DNA of 64,000 nt from Eubacterium sp. 1001713B170207_170306_E7 (GTDB taxonomy: Bacteria > Bacillota > Clostridia > Eubacteriales > Eubacteriaceae): positions 1 through 64,000 of the forward strand of contig NZ_JADMVE010000008.1 of the NCBI RefSeq assembly GCF_015547515.1, in the 5' to 3' direction. The number at the start of each line of letters is the position of its first letter. Within the stretch, counting starts at the first letter, position 1. The notes under the pieces are model-generated. The model made no database searches and was not told the origin of the DNA. It saw only the letters and a list, made by a program, of their open reading frames with translations. A program made the position numbers and the translations under genes. Below are positions 8,881-17,568 of this stretch, in pieces.

Positions 8881-8962
8881 TCTTTCCTCCTGTTCTCTTG
8901 ATATAAGGTGCCGTCCCCCTATTTTACAGATTTTTTGAATTCAATCGTATCCGCCTTTGTTT

Positions 8963-9376
8963 TTATTCCTGTTCATCCCGGTCTTTATAAATCTGTGCAC
9001 ACAGCGCGCAGCCGGTTGGCGTTGCGGCCATCCCTCCAAGGGCTGTCTCCCGCAGCTCTGGCGGCGCTCAGGCACATCTGGGGGGTGCCGCCAAAGAGCT
9101 CGGTCAATGCCCTGCTTCTCTGGCATATTTGAAGGAATCCCGGATACGGTAGTCCTCGGTGCCAAAGCCCAGAATTCCGGCTACCAGGGCTTTGTCTGTG
9201 CCGTGGCCGCGGTAGGTCTGGGCAAAGGAGCCGTAGAGCTCAAACACCACCTTCTGGATGGTTCCCCTGACCATTTTCCGGGCCAGCAGCGCGATTCTTA
9301 AGGCGCCTGCGGTATGTGAACTGGAGGGCCCAATCATGTTTGGACCGATAATGTCAAATACGGATAGTTCTTTCAA
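8963..9376 (-). pseudogene. Collapsed L-serine dehydratase locus (sdaAB start joined to sdaAA end)
   Basis: The first 90 codons (MKELSVFDIIGPNMIGPSSS, ending SFKYAREAG) are the N-terminal part of the iron-sulfur L-serine dehydratase beta subunit, including the GPSSSHTAG motif, and then reach a stop at 9104. After it, in the same frame, the sequence reads PPELRETALGGMAATPTG and continues to a stop at 8963; this matches my recollection of the extreme C-terminus of the alpha subunit. Another frame in between reads GGTPQMCLSAA, also alpha-like. The simplest reading is a large internal deletion fusing remains of sdaAB and sdaAA, followed by frameshift decay. A functional enzyme is not expected. 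The neighbouring symporter could once have supplied substrate. Confidence 0.75.
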
Positions 9377-9400
9377 TTCCTTCCCCCTGTATCCATTTTT

Positions 9401-10864
9401 TTATTTTTTCTTTTGATACTTAGACCATACCGAGGTGGTATCCTCAAGCTTCAGCAACGCCGGGTCGAAAACGGGTTCTTCAATGCCATTTCTCTTTTGA
9501 AGCTCGTAATCCTTCATGATTTTAGCCACCTGCTTGGAGAGCAGTAAAATCACAACAATATTGATCCAGGCCATGCAGGCCACACCGATGTCCATCACAT
9601 TCCACAGCATGGAGGAATCCGCGATCCCGCCAATGAAGATCGCTGCCAGAAAGGCCACGCGCAGGACTGCGCGTCCCAGTGTGCCTACGTTTCTGAACAG
9701 GTAGCGAACATTGCTTTCAATCTGGTAGTAATACCCCAGCAGGGTTGTCAGGGCAAACAGCGCGATGATGACGCTCAGGATTTTACCTTCCCACAGGAGT
9801 GTGTCCGGTGTTAAATTGTTGAGCGCGGTTTGTACCCAGAGGGCTCCCTGCTCAATATTTTGGGCATTGTTAACCAGCATCGCGCCGGTTCTTTCATTCA
9901 TCACATTGTAGATTCCAGACAAAAGGATGACAAAGCCGGAGATGGTGCAGACGATAAAAATACTCAGGTAAATCGACAGCGCCTGAATCAGGCCCTGCTT
10001 TGCAGGATGTGTCGCTTCCGCTGCCGCGGCCATGATTCCTCCGGAGCCGTAGCCCGCGTCCGTCGAAAAAATCCCGCGGCGCACCCCCCAGGATACCGCC
10101 GATCCCAGAATACCGCCAAAAATAGCGTTTATGCCAAAGGCAGAGCTGAAGATCATCCCAAGGACATCCGGAACCTTTGTGATATTCTGAATAATGACCG
10201 CGATGCCGAACAACAAGTAAATGGCACACATAAACGGCGCCAGCCCCTCCGCCACACGGCCGATCCGTTTAATGCCGCCCCAGATAACAATTCCAATAAG
10301 CCCTGTTCCGATAACAGCTGTCACGAGTGTATTGACTGCATAAGCGTTCTCTAAGGTCGATACAATGGCATTCATCTGGATTCCAGGCATTAAAATACCG
10401 ATCCCAAGGATCAGGATCACCGCAAATATCTGAGCCAGCGGCTTACACCTCAGTCCGCGTTCAATATAAAAGGCTGGTCCGCCCAAATATTCATTGCCGG
10501 CCTTTATTTTATAGGCCTGCCCGAGCGTGGCCTCCGCCAGTGCCGTGCAGGTTGCAAAAAAGCCAAAGGCCCATATCCAGAACAGCGCGCCGGGCCCTCC
10601 GAAAAAGATCGCCGTTGCGACTCCCGCGATATTGCCAACCCCCACGCGCGCGCCGAGGGCTGTGGCAAAGGCCTGGAACGGCGTGATCCCATCATCCGTA
10701 CCGCCTTTACTTTTTAACACTCTGAACATCTCCTTGAAAAAACGCAGCTGCGGAAATTTGAGCCGGATTGAAAAATAAATGCCTGCCCCCATTAACAGCG
10801 CGACAAGCACATTGCTCCATACCAGGTTCTTCACAGCTTCGGTTATTGTCATAAAAGCTTCCAT
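9401..10864 (-). CDS. Alanine/glycine:cation symporter (AGCS family)
   Basis: The product is a 487-residue integral membrane protein with about ten helices. Family signatures are GGTDDGITPFQAFATALGAR near the N-terminus, GVGNIAGVATAIFFGGPGA, and GSGGIMAAAAEATHPAKQG in the middle. It imports alanine, glycine or related amino acids with Na+ or H+ across the cytoplasmic membrane. The length is typical. GGAGGAG lies before the ATG but is part of a hairpin (see 10873-10900). The downstream gene is the decayed serine dehydratase, which suggests a former amino-acid catabolic unit. Substrate specificity cannot be read from the sequence. Confidence 0.92.
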   Translation of the reverse strand: MEAFMTITEAVKNLVWSNVLVALLMGAGIYFSIRLKFPQLRFFKEMFRVLKSKGGTDDGITPFQAFATALGARVGVGNIAGVATAIFFGGPGALFWIWAFGFFATCTALAEATLGQAYKIKAGNEYLGGPAFYIERGLRCKPLAQIFAVILILGIGILMPGIQMNAIVSTLENAYAVNTLVTAVIGTGLIGIVIWGGIKRIGRVAEGLAPFMCAIYLLFGIAVIIQNITKVPDVLGMIFSSAFGINAIFGGILGSAVSWGVRRGIFSTDAGYGSGGIMAAAAEATHPAKQGLIQALSIYLSIFIVCTISGFVILLSGIYNVMNERTGAMLVNNAQNIEQGALWVQTALNNLTPDTLLWEGKILSVIIALFALTTLLGYYYQIESNVRYLFRNVGTLGRAVLRVAFLAAIFIGGIADSSMLWNVMDIGVACMAWINIVVILLLSKQVAKIMKDYELQKRNGIEEPVFDPALLKLEDTTSVWSKYQKKK

Positions 10865-10872
10865 ACATTCTC

Positions 10873-10900
10873 CTCCTGATTAAAATATTCGTATCAGGAG
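10873..10900 (-). promoter_or_regulatory. Shine-Dalgarno-sequestering hairpin before the AGCS gene
   Basis: On the minus strand CTCCTGAT (10893-10900) can pair perfectly with ATCAGGAG (10873-10880) across a 12-base loop. The second arm contains the Shine-Dalgarno of the symporter, so folding would hide it. Confidence 0.5.
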
Positions 10901-10910
10901 TAATCATGCC

Positions 10911-10937
10911 ACACCAAGTACACCAATAGTACACCAA
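10911..10937 (-). promoter_or_regulatory. Triple TTGGTGT repeat, possible operator or -35 cluster
   Basis: Three copies of TTGGTGT on the minus strand (plus-strand ACACCAA at 10911-10917, 10920-10926 and 10931-10937) lie 50-75 bp upstream of the symporter start. Confidence 0.35.
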
Positions 10938-10980
10938 ACGAACCGCTGGCCCTGCGCCATCGTCACTGCCGCACATACAA

Positions 10981-11020
10981 AAAGAAAAAAGCATCAGATA
11001 TTTACCTTCTGATGCTTTTG
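10981..11020 (-). terminator. Hairpin terminator between tRNA-Arg and the symporter
   Basis: A 12-bp stem (about 10988-10999 with 11009-11020) is followed by T-rich sequence on the minus strand. It is the second terminator after the tRNA and separates it from the symporter gene. Confidence 0.6.
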
Positions 11021-11083
11021 AGCCTTTGTTTTAAAAAACGCTTCTTTCTTTAAACACATTCACGCTTTTTAAATCGATCAACC

Positions 11084-11123
11084 ATAAAAAAACACTGTCA
11101 GAAATAGAATTCTGACAGTGTTT
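11084..11123 (-). terminator. Terminator of tRNA-Arg
   Basis: A 14-bp stem (11090-11103 with 11110-11123) is followed by a run of T on the minus strand. It begins about 15 bp after the tRNA 3' end. Confidence 0.8.
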
Positions 11124-11137
11124 GAAATGACTGTATA

Positions 11138-11214
11138 TGGCGTGCCACGAGGGATTCGAACCCCCGACCTTTCGGTTCGTAGCCGAACGCTCTATCCAGC
11201 TGAGCTAGTGGCAC
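11138..11214 (-). tRNA. tRNA-Arg(ACG)
   Basis: On the minus strand a full cloverleaf is readable. The acceptor stem is GTGCCAC with GTGGCAC, the D-arm lies around AGCTCAGCTGGATAGAGC, the anticodon loop is CTACGAA on a TTCGG/CCGAA stem giving anticodon ACG, and the T-loop is TTCGAAT. CCA is encoded at 11138-11140. Anticodon ACG (wobble A probably edited to inosine) reads CGN arginine codons. A terminator follows directly. It is a single isolated tRNA gene. Confidence 0.95.
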
Positions 11215-11336
11215 GCATTGTGAGCACCTGTCGTGCTTACCTTTCATATTATAACAGCTTTCCAAAAGATTGCAAGTCTTTTTTTCAAAAAGTTTTAAAA
11301 AATTTCATGCGGCGGGCCTTTTGCCGCCAAAGTTCC

Positions 11337-12956
11337 CTATGGCCGTCTTTCGTCCTTCTCCTCCTGCATTTTCAGCTTGAGGGTGGTGGCCTTGGCCACA
11401 GCCTTTACGCGGGTCTCGATGTAACGCTGCCGCCAGCCGATTTTTTCCACGATGTCGTCGCAGAACACCTGGACGCTGATATCCGGCGCACCCTGTGCCC
11501 TTGCGGCGGCTGCTGCCCGTTCCCCGGCTTCCTTTTTTACAAAGGCCACGGCCTCGTCTTTATCCTGGAAGCTTCTGCACTGGCCGGCCACATGGGCCAC
11601 GTAGCCGTCGTTTTCCTCATCGGGGCGCACCAAGGCGGTGACGCGCTCCTCCACGGCGGCCATGGCCGCGCCCACAGCATTGGCGACCTCGTAATGCTCT
11701 GGAACAATTACGGTGCAGCCGGTCTCCTCCTGAATTTTCTCGTACCAGGTTTTGGCCGGCGCGCCAATGGCGATGACGGGAACCTCGTGCGCCGCATACT
11801 GGCTGAGCACGCCGGTTTTGATGGTCTCAAGAACCAGCTGTCCGGCCTCGTCTGCGTAGGCCTCGGCGCTGCCGTCTGTCTGGGCGGCCACAGCCTGCCG
11901 GGCCAGCTCCCGGTCCCAGCCTTCAAAATCGCCGGTATAGTGCAGCAGGTCGGTGGGGGTCAGGCCCTCGCGGCCGCCGCGGCAGGCGGGCAGAATCCGG
12001 TGCCCTGTCAGGCTTGGACGGCCGTCCACCGGGAGGATCTGGGTGTCGCCGCCCAGGCCGCAGGTATTGATCTGGGCGGAGTCGATCTGGGTCTGCCAGT
12101 CGCCAACTCTTGCGCCGATGGGCGCCAGGGTCAGGGTATTGTCCAAAACGATGCCGCTGTCGGTGGTGGTGCCGCCCATGTCCACGACCACGCCATCGCC
12201 GCAGCCGGCCAGGCTCAGCGCGCCGATAACGCTGGCTGCCGGGCCGGACAGGATGGACTCGATGGGCTTTTCCCGAATAAAGGAGAGGCTGGCCAGATTG
12301 CCGTCACCCTTTACCATATATACGGACGCGTCAATGCCCTGGTCGGCCAGCGTCACCTCCACGGCGCGGATAAAATCCTCGAGGATGGGGATCAGGCTGG
12401 CGTTGAGGACGGTGGTGACCGTCCGGTCATGGAAGCCCAGCTGGCTGCTGAGCTCGTGGCCGCAGACCACGGGCAGGGCGCACTGCCTTTTAATGATATC
12501 CCGGACGGCCAGCTCCTGGCTGGCGTTGCGCACGCTCATCATACCGGACACGGCAAAGGCCTGTACCTGGGGCGCGATGGCCTTGCAGGCCTCGATCACC
12601 TGCGCCTCGTCCAGCGGGATAACCTCTTTCCCCTTGATGTTGACCTTTCCCTGAACCTGGGCCCGGTGCGCGTCGGGCAGCTCGCCCTTTGGCAGCTCGC
12701 CGATGATGATGAGCCCGGTGGGGCGGCCCTCGCCCTCGACGATGGCGTTGGTGGCCAGCGTAGTGGACAGAACCACCTTTTCAATGGTGTCTGCCGGGTC
12801 CAGGCCAAGGCCCCGGATGCTCTTTCCAATGCCGGCGGCCAGCTGGTCTCTGGTGGTCGGTGATTTGGCTTTTTTCAGCACTTTTTTTGTTTTCTGTTCC
12901 AGTAAAACGGCGTCAGTATACGTTCCGCCGGTATCAATTCCTAATACTGTCTGCAT
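11337..12956 (-). CDS. Hydantoinase/oxoprolinase-family protein (HyuA-like)
   Basis: The product has 539 residues from the ATG at 12954-12956, which AAGGGA precedes; an upstream extension lacks a ribosome-binding site. The N-terminal nucleotide-binding motif is LGIDTGGTYTDAVLLEQ and the second is VVVDMGGTTTDSGIVLDN, both typical of the ASKHA-fold hydantoinase A / 5-oxoprolinase superfamily. STTLATNAIVEGEG is also typical. Members hydrolyse hydantoins or oxoproline with ATP, but stand-alone versions without a HyuB partner, as here, have uncertain substrates. It is divergent from the asparaginase gene, so a shared role in amide or amino-acid breakdown is possible. Confidence 0.85.
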   Translation of the reverse strand: MQTVLGIDTGGTYTDAVLLEQKTKKVLKKAKSPTTRDQLAAGIGKSIRGLGLDPADTIEKVVLSTTLATNAIVEGEGRPTGLIIIGELPKGELPDAHRAQVQGKVNIKGKEVIPLDEAQVIEACKAIAPQVQAFAVSGMMSVRNASQELAVRDIIKRQCALPVVCGHELSSQLGFHDRTVTTVLNASLIPILEDFIRAVEVTLADQGIDASVYMVKGDGNLASLSFIREKPIESILSGPAASVIGALSLAGCGDGVVVDMGGTTTDSGIVLDNTLTLAPIGARVGDWQTQIDSAQINTCGLGGDTQILPVDGRPSLTGHRILPACRGGREGLTPTDLLHYTGDFEGWDRELARQAVAAQTDGSAEAYADEAGQLVLETIKTGVLSQYAAHEVPVIAIGAPAKTWYEKIQEETGCTVIVPEHYEVANAVGAAMAAVEERVTALVRPDEENDGYVAHVAGQCRSFQDKDEAVAFVKKEAGERAAAAARAQGAPDISVQVFCDDIVEKIGWRQRYIETRVKAVAKATTLKLKMQEEKDERRP

Positions 12957-13135
12957 CAAAAATCCCTTCCTGTCTTTAAAAACTGTCTGTAATGTCCCCA
13001 TTATAACAAATATTTGCCTGAAAGTCTCTCCTGTTTCGCGTTCTTTCCACACGGCTGCCTCTGGTTTTACCAGTGGTCTCCATTTCCTTTCTGTGTTAAA
13101 ATAATCTAAAACCAAACGAAAATCAAGGAGCGCTT

Positions 13136-14173
13136 ATGTATCCCACCATTCAAAATATTTTTCTGCTGCAAACCGGCGGCACCATCGGCAGCGCCATCCA
13201 CGACGGCTGTATTGACGTGGACCCGGAAAAGGGCGATGTCCTGATCCAGACTTACCTGAAAACAGCGTCCCGGCGGGTCGATTTTGAGGTCTGCCGCCCC
13301 TTTACCATTCTGAGTGAAAATCTGGTGCCTGCCCACTGGTCCCAGATCATCGATGCCCTGAAAACCGTCGATTTTGACCGTTACAGGGGCATTATCGTGA
13401 CGCACGGCTCCGATACCCTGCCCTACACAGCGGCGGCCTTAAGCTACTTTTTTGACACCACGCCCATTCCCATTGTACTGGTGTGCTCGAACCATCCGCT
13501 GGGTCACCCTGACAGCAACGCCCTGCCCAATTTCAGCGGCGCGGTGGATTTCATCTTAACCACTGGCCTGCCGGGCGTTTTTACCGTCTACGAAAACAAG
13601 GACGGCAAAACCCAGATTCATCTGGGCACACGGCTGCTGGAGGCCGACTGGATCAATGACAATTTCCTGAGCTTTGGCGGACGCCCCTTTGCCGTCAATG
13701 ACCACCACTGCCTTTCCCACGGAAACGCAAGGCTGAGCCCGTCCATTGACGCCCTGAAAAACCGCGGACACCACACCGGCTGGGCCGAAACGCCGGCGTT
13801 CACCGAAAAGGTGCTGGCGCTGCGGGCCTATCCGGGCATGGATTACCGCTATATCGACCTGGGCGCCACGCCGCCGGCCGCAGTGCTGCACACCCTCTAC
13901 CACTCCGCCACCGGCAACGCACAAGGCCCTGACGGGGCATCGCTGGCGGATTTCATCGCCGGCCACCCGGAGACCGACCATTACCTGATCTCCTTTAAAA
14001 ACGCACAGGGCGACCTCTACGCCACCGGCCACGACCTCATCGGTCAGGGCGGTATCCCGCTGGAGAACATCTCCTTTGAGGCCGCGGTCACCAAGCTCTA
14101 TTTTGCCTATAACCAGAAAAAAACCGATCCGGCTGACTACATGCGCGCTGAGCGGTTCTTTGAATTTGTGTAA
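13136..14173 (+). CDS. Asparaginase
   Basis: The product has 345 residues, with the type I/II asparaginase signatures LLQTGGTIGSAI (nucleophilic Thr) near the N-terminus and VTHGSDTLPYTAAALSYFF (second catalytic Thr-Asp pair) near residue 90. It hydrolyses asparagine to aspartate and ammonia. No signal peptide is present, so it is cytoplasmic. AAGGAG precedes the ATG. It lies divergent from the HyuA-like gene with a 179-bp shared control region. The middle part (FGGRPFAVNDHHC) differs from the best-known bacterial enzymes, so a related amide substrate cannot be excluded. Confidence 0.85.
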   Translation: MYPTIQNIFLLQTGGTIGSAIHDGCIDVDPEKGDVLIQTYLKTASRRVDFEVCRPFTILSENLVPAHWSQIIDALKTVDFDRYRGIIVTHGSDTLPYTAAALSYFFDTTPIPIVLVCSNHPLGHPDSNALPNFSGAVDFILTTGLPGVFTVYENKDGKTQIHLGTRLLEADWINDNFLSFGGRPFAVNDHHCLSHGNARLSPSIDALKNRGHHTGWAETPAFTEKVLALRAYPGMDYRYIDLGATPPAAVLHTLYHSATGNAQGPDGASLADFIAGHPETDHYLISFKNAQGDLYATGHDLIGQGGIPLENISFEAAVTKLYFAYNQKKTDPADYMRAERFFEFV

Positions 14174-14276
14174 ATTAAAATAATTCGTATTTAGCAAAAA
14201 TTTGCATTTATCTTTTCTGTTTTTCGTTATAAAATAAGGATATATATTAAGGTAACGAATCTAGGAGGTAATATCA

Positions 14277-15746
14277 ATGTACGATGTTGTAATAATTGGC
14301 GCTGGGATCATCGGCACGAGCATTGCCCGTGAGCTCTCCCGTTATGATCTTAAAATCGCCCTGCTTGAAAAGGATAACGATGTTTCCATGGGCTCCACAA
14401 AGGCAAACTCTGCCATTGTTCACGGCGGCTACGCCGAAGCCCACGCCAAGCTCAAGGGCCGCGTGTGCTACCAGGGCCGCAGGCAGTTTGAAAAGCTGAA
14501 CGAAGAGCTGAATTTTGGCTTTGCGCCCATTGGCTCGCTGGTGCTGGCCTTTGAAGAGGAACAGAAAAAGGGTCTGGAGGACCTGCTGGAAAACGGACGC
14601 CTCAACGGCCTGCCGGACCTCGAGATTCTGGACCACGACGCCATTATGGAAATCGAGCCCAATGTGAACCCTGAGGTCAAGTACGCGCTGTACTGCAAGG
14701 GCGCTGGCGTCTGCTCACCCTATGAAATGGCCATTGCTCTGGCCGAAAACGCCGTAACCAACGGTGTCGAACTCTATCTTGAAACCGCGGTGAAGGCCAT
14801 CGAACGGACCGAAACCGGCTTTGACGTCATCGCCGGCGACGATCAGATTTTTTCCACCCGCTACGTGGTCAACGCGGCCGGACTGTACTCAGACAAAATC
14901 TCGGCCATGGTGGGCGTGGAGGATTTCCAGATCCTGCCCCGCTCCGGCGAATACCTGCTCATGGTACGCGGCTCCGGCTCTGCCATCAACCAGGTGCTGT
15001 TCCAGATGCCCACCAAGATGGGCAAGGGCATACTCGTCACGCCGACCTATCACAACAACCTGCTCATCGGCCCGGACGCAGTCAACGAGGAAAGCGTCGA
15101 CCGTGACACCCACGCCGAACGCCTTTTAAAGATTTTCAAGGAAGCGACCCTGACCACCGACAAGCTGAACATCAAACAGTTTATCCGCAGCTTTACCGGC
15201 GTGCGGTCCGTCAGCACCACCGACGACTTTATCGTCGAGGAAAGCCGTGTGCCGCATTTCATCAACGTTGCCGGTATCCAGTCACCGGGTATTACCTCCT
15301 CACCGGCCATCGCCCAGATGGTCGCCGGGATTCTGAAGGACGCGGGCCTTGACCTCCGTGAGGACCCTGACTTCAACCCGCACCGCGATCCCATCATCAC
15401 CAAGAAGGACTTAAAACCCATGAAGGAAATCCTGCCGCTCTTAGACCTGCCGCTGGGCGATCCTGAGCGCATGGTCTGCCGCTGCGAGCAGGTCTCCGAG
15501 GCCACCATTCTGGACGCCATGCGCCGCGGCATTCCCGTTACCACCATCGATGGGATCAAGCGCCGCACCCGCGCCGGCATGGGCTGGTGCCAGGGCACCT
15601 TCTGCCGCCCACGCGTGGCAGAGGTCATGTCCAAAGAGCTGGGCTACGAGATCGACCCTGGCTTTGACATTGAGCACAGCGGCGTCAACCGCATCGGCAA
15701 AAATGAAATTGTCGCCTACATCGAGGAACATATGAAGGATGAATAA
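14277..15746 (+). CDS. FAD-dependent oxidoreductase, GlpA-like, with BFD-type Fe-S domain
   Basis: The product has 489 residues. The N-terminus carries the Rossmann FAD motif DVVIIGAGIIGTSIARELS, followed by a DAO fold. The C-terminal 85 residues contain four cysteines in VCRCEQVSE and GWCQGTFC, the Fer2_BFD [2Fe-2S] module found in anaerobic glycerol-3-phosphate dehydrogenase subunit A and related dehydrogenases. TAGGAGG lies before the ATG. No glpB, glpF or glpK lies alongside, so the substrate (glycerol-3-phosphate, a hydroxy acid or an amine) is open. Two hairpin terminators and a repeat element follow it. Confidence 0.85.
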   Translation: MYDVVIIGAGIIGTSIARELSRYDLKIALLEKDNDVSMGSTKANSAIVHGGYAEAHAKLKGRVCYQGRRQFEKLNEELNFGFAPIGSLVLAFEEEQKKGLEDLLENGRLNGLPDLEILDHDAIMEIEPNVNPEVKYALYCKGAGVCSPYEMAIALAENAVTNGVELYLETAVKAIERTETGFDVIAGDDQIFSTRYVVNAAGLYSDKISAMVGVEDFQILPRSGEYLLMVRGSGSAINQVLFQMPTKMGKGILVTPTYHNNLLIGPDAVNEESVDRDTHAERLLKIFKEATLTTDKLNIKQFIRSFTGVRSVSTTDDFIVEESRVPHFINVAGIQSPGITSSPAIAQMVAGILKDAGLDLREDPDFNPHRDPIITKKDLKPMKEILPLLDLPLGDPERMVCRCEQVSEATILDAMRRGIPVTTIDGIKRRTRAGMGWCQGTFCRPRVAEVMSKELGYEIDPGFDIEHSGVNRIGKNEIVAYIEEHMKDE

Positions 15747-15818
15747 GCCTGCGCTCAGATACAAACCCTGCGGATAAGTCTTTTCCTGCATGGTCTGTAT
15801 CCTAAAGCGCAGAAAAAG

Positions 15819-15849
15819 CGGCAGTGCCTGAAGCAGACGCTGCCGTTTT
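15819..15849 (+). terminator. Terminator hairpin, copy 1 of a duplicated 27-nt hairpin
   Basis: CGGCAG at 15819-15824 pairs with CTGCCG at 15840-15845 and is followed by TTTTA. The same hairpin, nearly identical, recurs at 16086-16112, so the pair brackets the repeat element between them. Confidence 0.7.
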
Positions 15850-15863
15850 AAATGTCAACAAAT

Positions 15864-16078
15864 CCGAGAGACGAAGCCTTTTACCTAAGAAAGAAAAAAA
15901 TGTCCTGCAGGCACCACTCTCTAGCCTGTATCGTCCTCACTAAAGCTGCTGCTTTATCTCGCCTGTGTCCGGCTGTTCTGCTGAAGCAGCACAATTCCTG
16001 GCCGTTTACCACAATGCCTGGACTTTTTTTCTTATCTGGATAAAAGGCGCAGTCTCGGACTGCGACGCCTCTTTGATC
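15864..16078 (+). repeat. Hairpin-rich repeat element, copy 1
   Basis: About 215 bp that matches 28976-29186 over its ends and several internal blocks. The ends are imperfect inverted repeats (left CCGAGAGACGAAGCCTTTTA, right TAAAAGGCGCAGTCTCGG), and internal hairpins include TAAAGC/GCTTTA. It may be a MITE or a conserved structured RNA. Confidence 0.65.
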
Positions 16079-16085
16079 ATATGAA

Positions 16086-16122
16086 CGGCAGTGCCTGAAG
16101 CAGGTACTGCCGTTTTATTTTT
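16086..16122 (+). terminator. Terminator hairpin, copy 2
   Basis: CGGCAGT pairs with ACTGCCG (16086-16112), followed by TTTTATTTTT. It is nearly identical to the hairpin at 15819-15845. Confidence 0.75.
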
Positions 16123-16123
16123 C

Positions 16124-16270
16124 CTATACCATCAGGCTCATGACAAACTGAAAAACAGAATCCTCGTTTTCATCCCAGAAGGACTGCATGATTTCGGTAT
16201 TTTCTTCTTTTTCAATGCCCTTTTGAACCTGGCCTTCCCAGGATTTGATTGCTTCTGATTTGATTTCCAT
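16124..16270 (-). CDS. Small methyltransferase-associated protein 1
   Basis: The product has 48 residues (start MEIKSEAIKSWEGQV). AGGAGG precedes the ATG at 16268-16270, only 10 bp after the stop of the methyltransferase at 16281-17426. The C-terminus, EIMQSFWDENEDSVFQFVMS then LMV, aligns with EVVQSYEEAIYRFVFQLFL (22820-22954) and with REIWEGDEAAFMNFVIGLLQ (24385-24534). The three genes therefore form a family of tiny acidic proteins each placed directly downstream of a URO-D-family methyltransferase. An amphipathic C-terminal helix is likely. Its role is unknown; a partner or stabiliser of the methyltransferase is the natural guess. Confidence 0.75.
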   Translation of the reverse strand: MEIKSEAIKSWEGQVQKGIEKEENTEIMQSFWDENEDSVFQFVMSLMV

Positions 16271-16280
16271 GATTTTCCTC

Positions 16281-17426
16281 CTATTTATAAATGCCGTATT
16301 CGTGCACAAACTCGTTGACCGCGCGGAAATTCTCCGGCTTCACATCCTTAACGGTGAGCAGGGATTTATCCGTAGTAAACAGGTAGCCGCCGTCCGGGGC
16401 TGCCTTGTCGATGATTTCCTTAGCCGTGTCGATACACTGCTGCACGGTGCCGGTTCTCAGGATGCTGAGGGGCATGTTGCCCATGATACACATCTTTTTA
16501 CCCAGCTTTTCCTTGACCACGCCCAGATCGTCCTCCTCAAAATAGCCGATAACGCCCTTTGGCAGCTCCTGAAGGAACTCATAATAGCGGGTCCAGTTCT
16601 TCTCAAAGAACACCTGAATGGTGTAGCCCTCGCCGGTCAGCTCGTCCACCAGCGCCTTAAAGCTTGGCCAGTAGAGCTTCTCAAAGTCCTTGGTGCGCAT
16701 GTAGGAGGGCATGTGCAGCGGCATGAAGATGGATGCGCTGCCGCCCGGTGTGGGGTTGCTCAGACGGGCCAGCTTGGCCATGAGCGGCGTAGAGACCTCT
16801 GCCGCCTGACGGATCTGTTCGGAGTGGCGGCGGATATCCATGGACGCGCCGCTAAAGCCGCGCAGCTGGTCTGCCACAAAGTCAAAGGGGGCTTCGGTGA
16901 TGCCGCGGCGCAGGTTGGGCACCCCGTACTTTTCTGCCACCAGGTTATTGCCGGCCGCGATTTTGCCCATGATGCGGTTGTTGGCGTTGATGGCCCGCGC
17001 CCAGTTCAGGCCGCCCTCCATGCCCTCTGCCGCCAGCGCCGGGTATAGTCTCGGCACTACCTTGTTGACAATGGTTTTGTAAGGGTCTGCGATGTACTCA
17101 TCGTATTCGTCGGCGTTTAAGCCGGACACCTCCGGATGCTGTACGTAGCCGTTGCTGTCGTTGGGCACAAAGGATTTGGACTGCATGACCTTGTAGAATA
17201 GCGGGAAACGGCCCATGTAGCCGCCGCCGTCAAAATAGAAGTCCTCGTAAACCTTAGAGTAGGCCTCCGCGATGCGGTCCACATTCCAGAGGGCTTCCTT
17301 CATGTCAAAACCCGCGTATTCGATGGCAAAGGTCGGATCGACCTTACAGATAACCGGAATGCGGTCCGGTTGTTCAAGATTGACTGCCTTCTGGCATCTT
17401 TCCAAGCTTTCCTGATATTTACTCAT
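16281..17426 (-). CDS. Uroporphyrinogen decarboxylase-family methyltransferase 1
   Basis: The product has 381 residues of the URO-D superfamily, which includes cobalamin-dependent methyltransferases as well as heme-pathway decarboxylases. No heme genes are nearby and three paralogues are clustered, so a corrinoid-linked methyltransferase is much more likely. Blocks shared with the other two copies are TEAPFDFVADQLRGFSG, MPLHMPSYMRTKDFEKLYWP and GGYLFTTDKSL. GAGGTG lies before the ATG. It is divergent from a TetR gene at 17569, the probable regulator, and followed by a small paired ORF. No corrinoid protein gene is adjacent, so the methyl acceptor must be encoded elsewhere. The substrate is unknown. 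Confidence 0.8.
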   Translation of the reverse strand: MSKYQESLERCQKAVNLEQPDRIPVICKVDPTFAIEYAGFDMKEALWNVDRIAEAYSKVYEDFYFDGGGYMGRFPLFYKVMQSKSFVPNDSNGYVQHPEVSGLNADEYDEYIADPYKTIVNKVVPRLYPALAAEGMEGGLNWARAINANNRIMGKIAAGNNLVAEKYGVPNLRRGITEAPFDFVADQLRGFSGASMDIRRHSEQIRQAAEVSTPLMAKLARLSNPTPGGSASIFMPLHMPSYMRTKDFEKLYWPSFKALVDELTGEGYTIQVFFEKNWTRYYEFLQELPKGVIGYFEEDDLGVVKEKLGKKMCIMGNMPLSILRTGTVQQCIDTAKEIIDKAAPDGGYLFTTDKSLLTVKDVKPENFRAVNEFVHEYGIYK

Positions 17427-17568
17427 TTTACACCTCGTAATGTTTAAAATTATGATTGATTTTTTCCAAAATTGTACGCTTATTTAAATTAATCCACATC
17501 CATAATGCTTGTCCTTTTCCCGGAAATGTGATATTCTAATGAAATATCTAATGAAAAGGAGCCGCTTT

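Noticed and set aside
11118-12863. Open frame of 581 codons on the plus strand
   Set aside because: It runs antisense to the hydantoinase-family gene, crosses the tRNA-Arg gene and has no ribosome-binding site; it is an artefact of GC-rich third positions on the other strand.
16245-17048. Open frame of 267 codons on the plus strand
   Set aside because: Antisense shadow of methyltransferase 1; no recognisable motif and biased composition.
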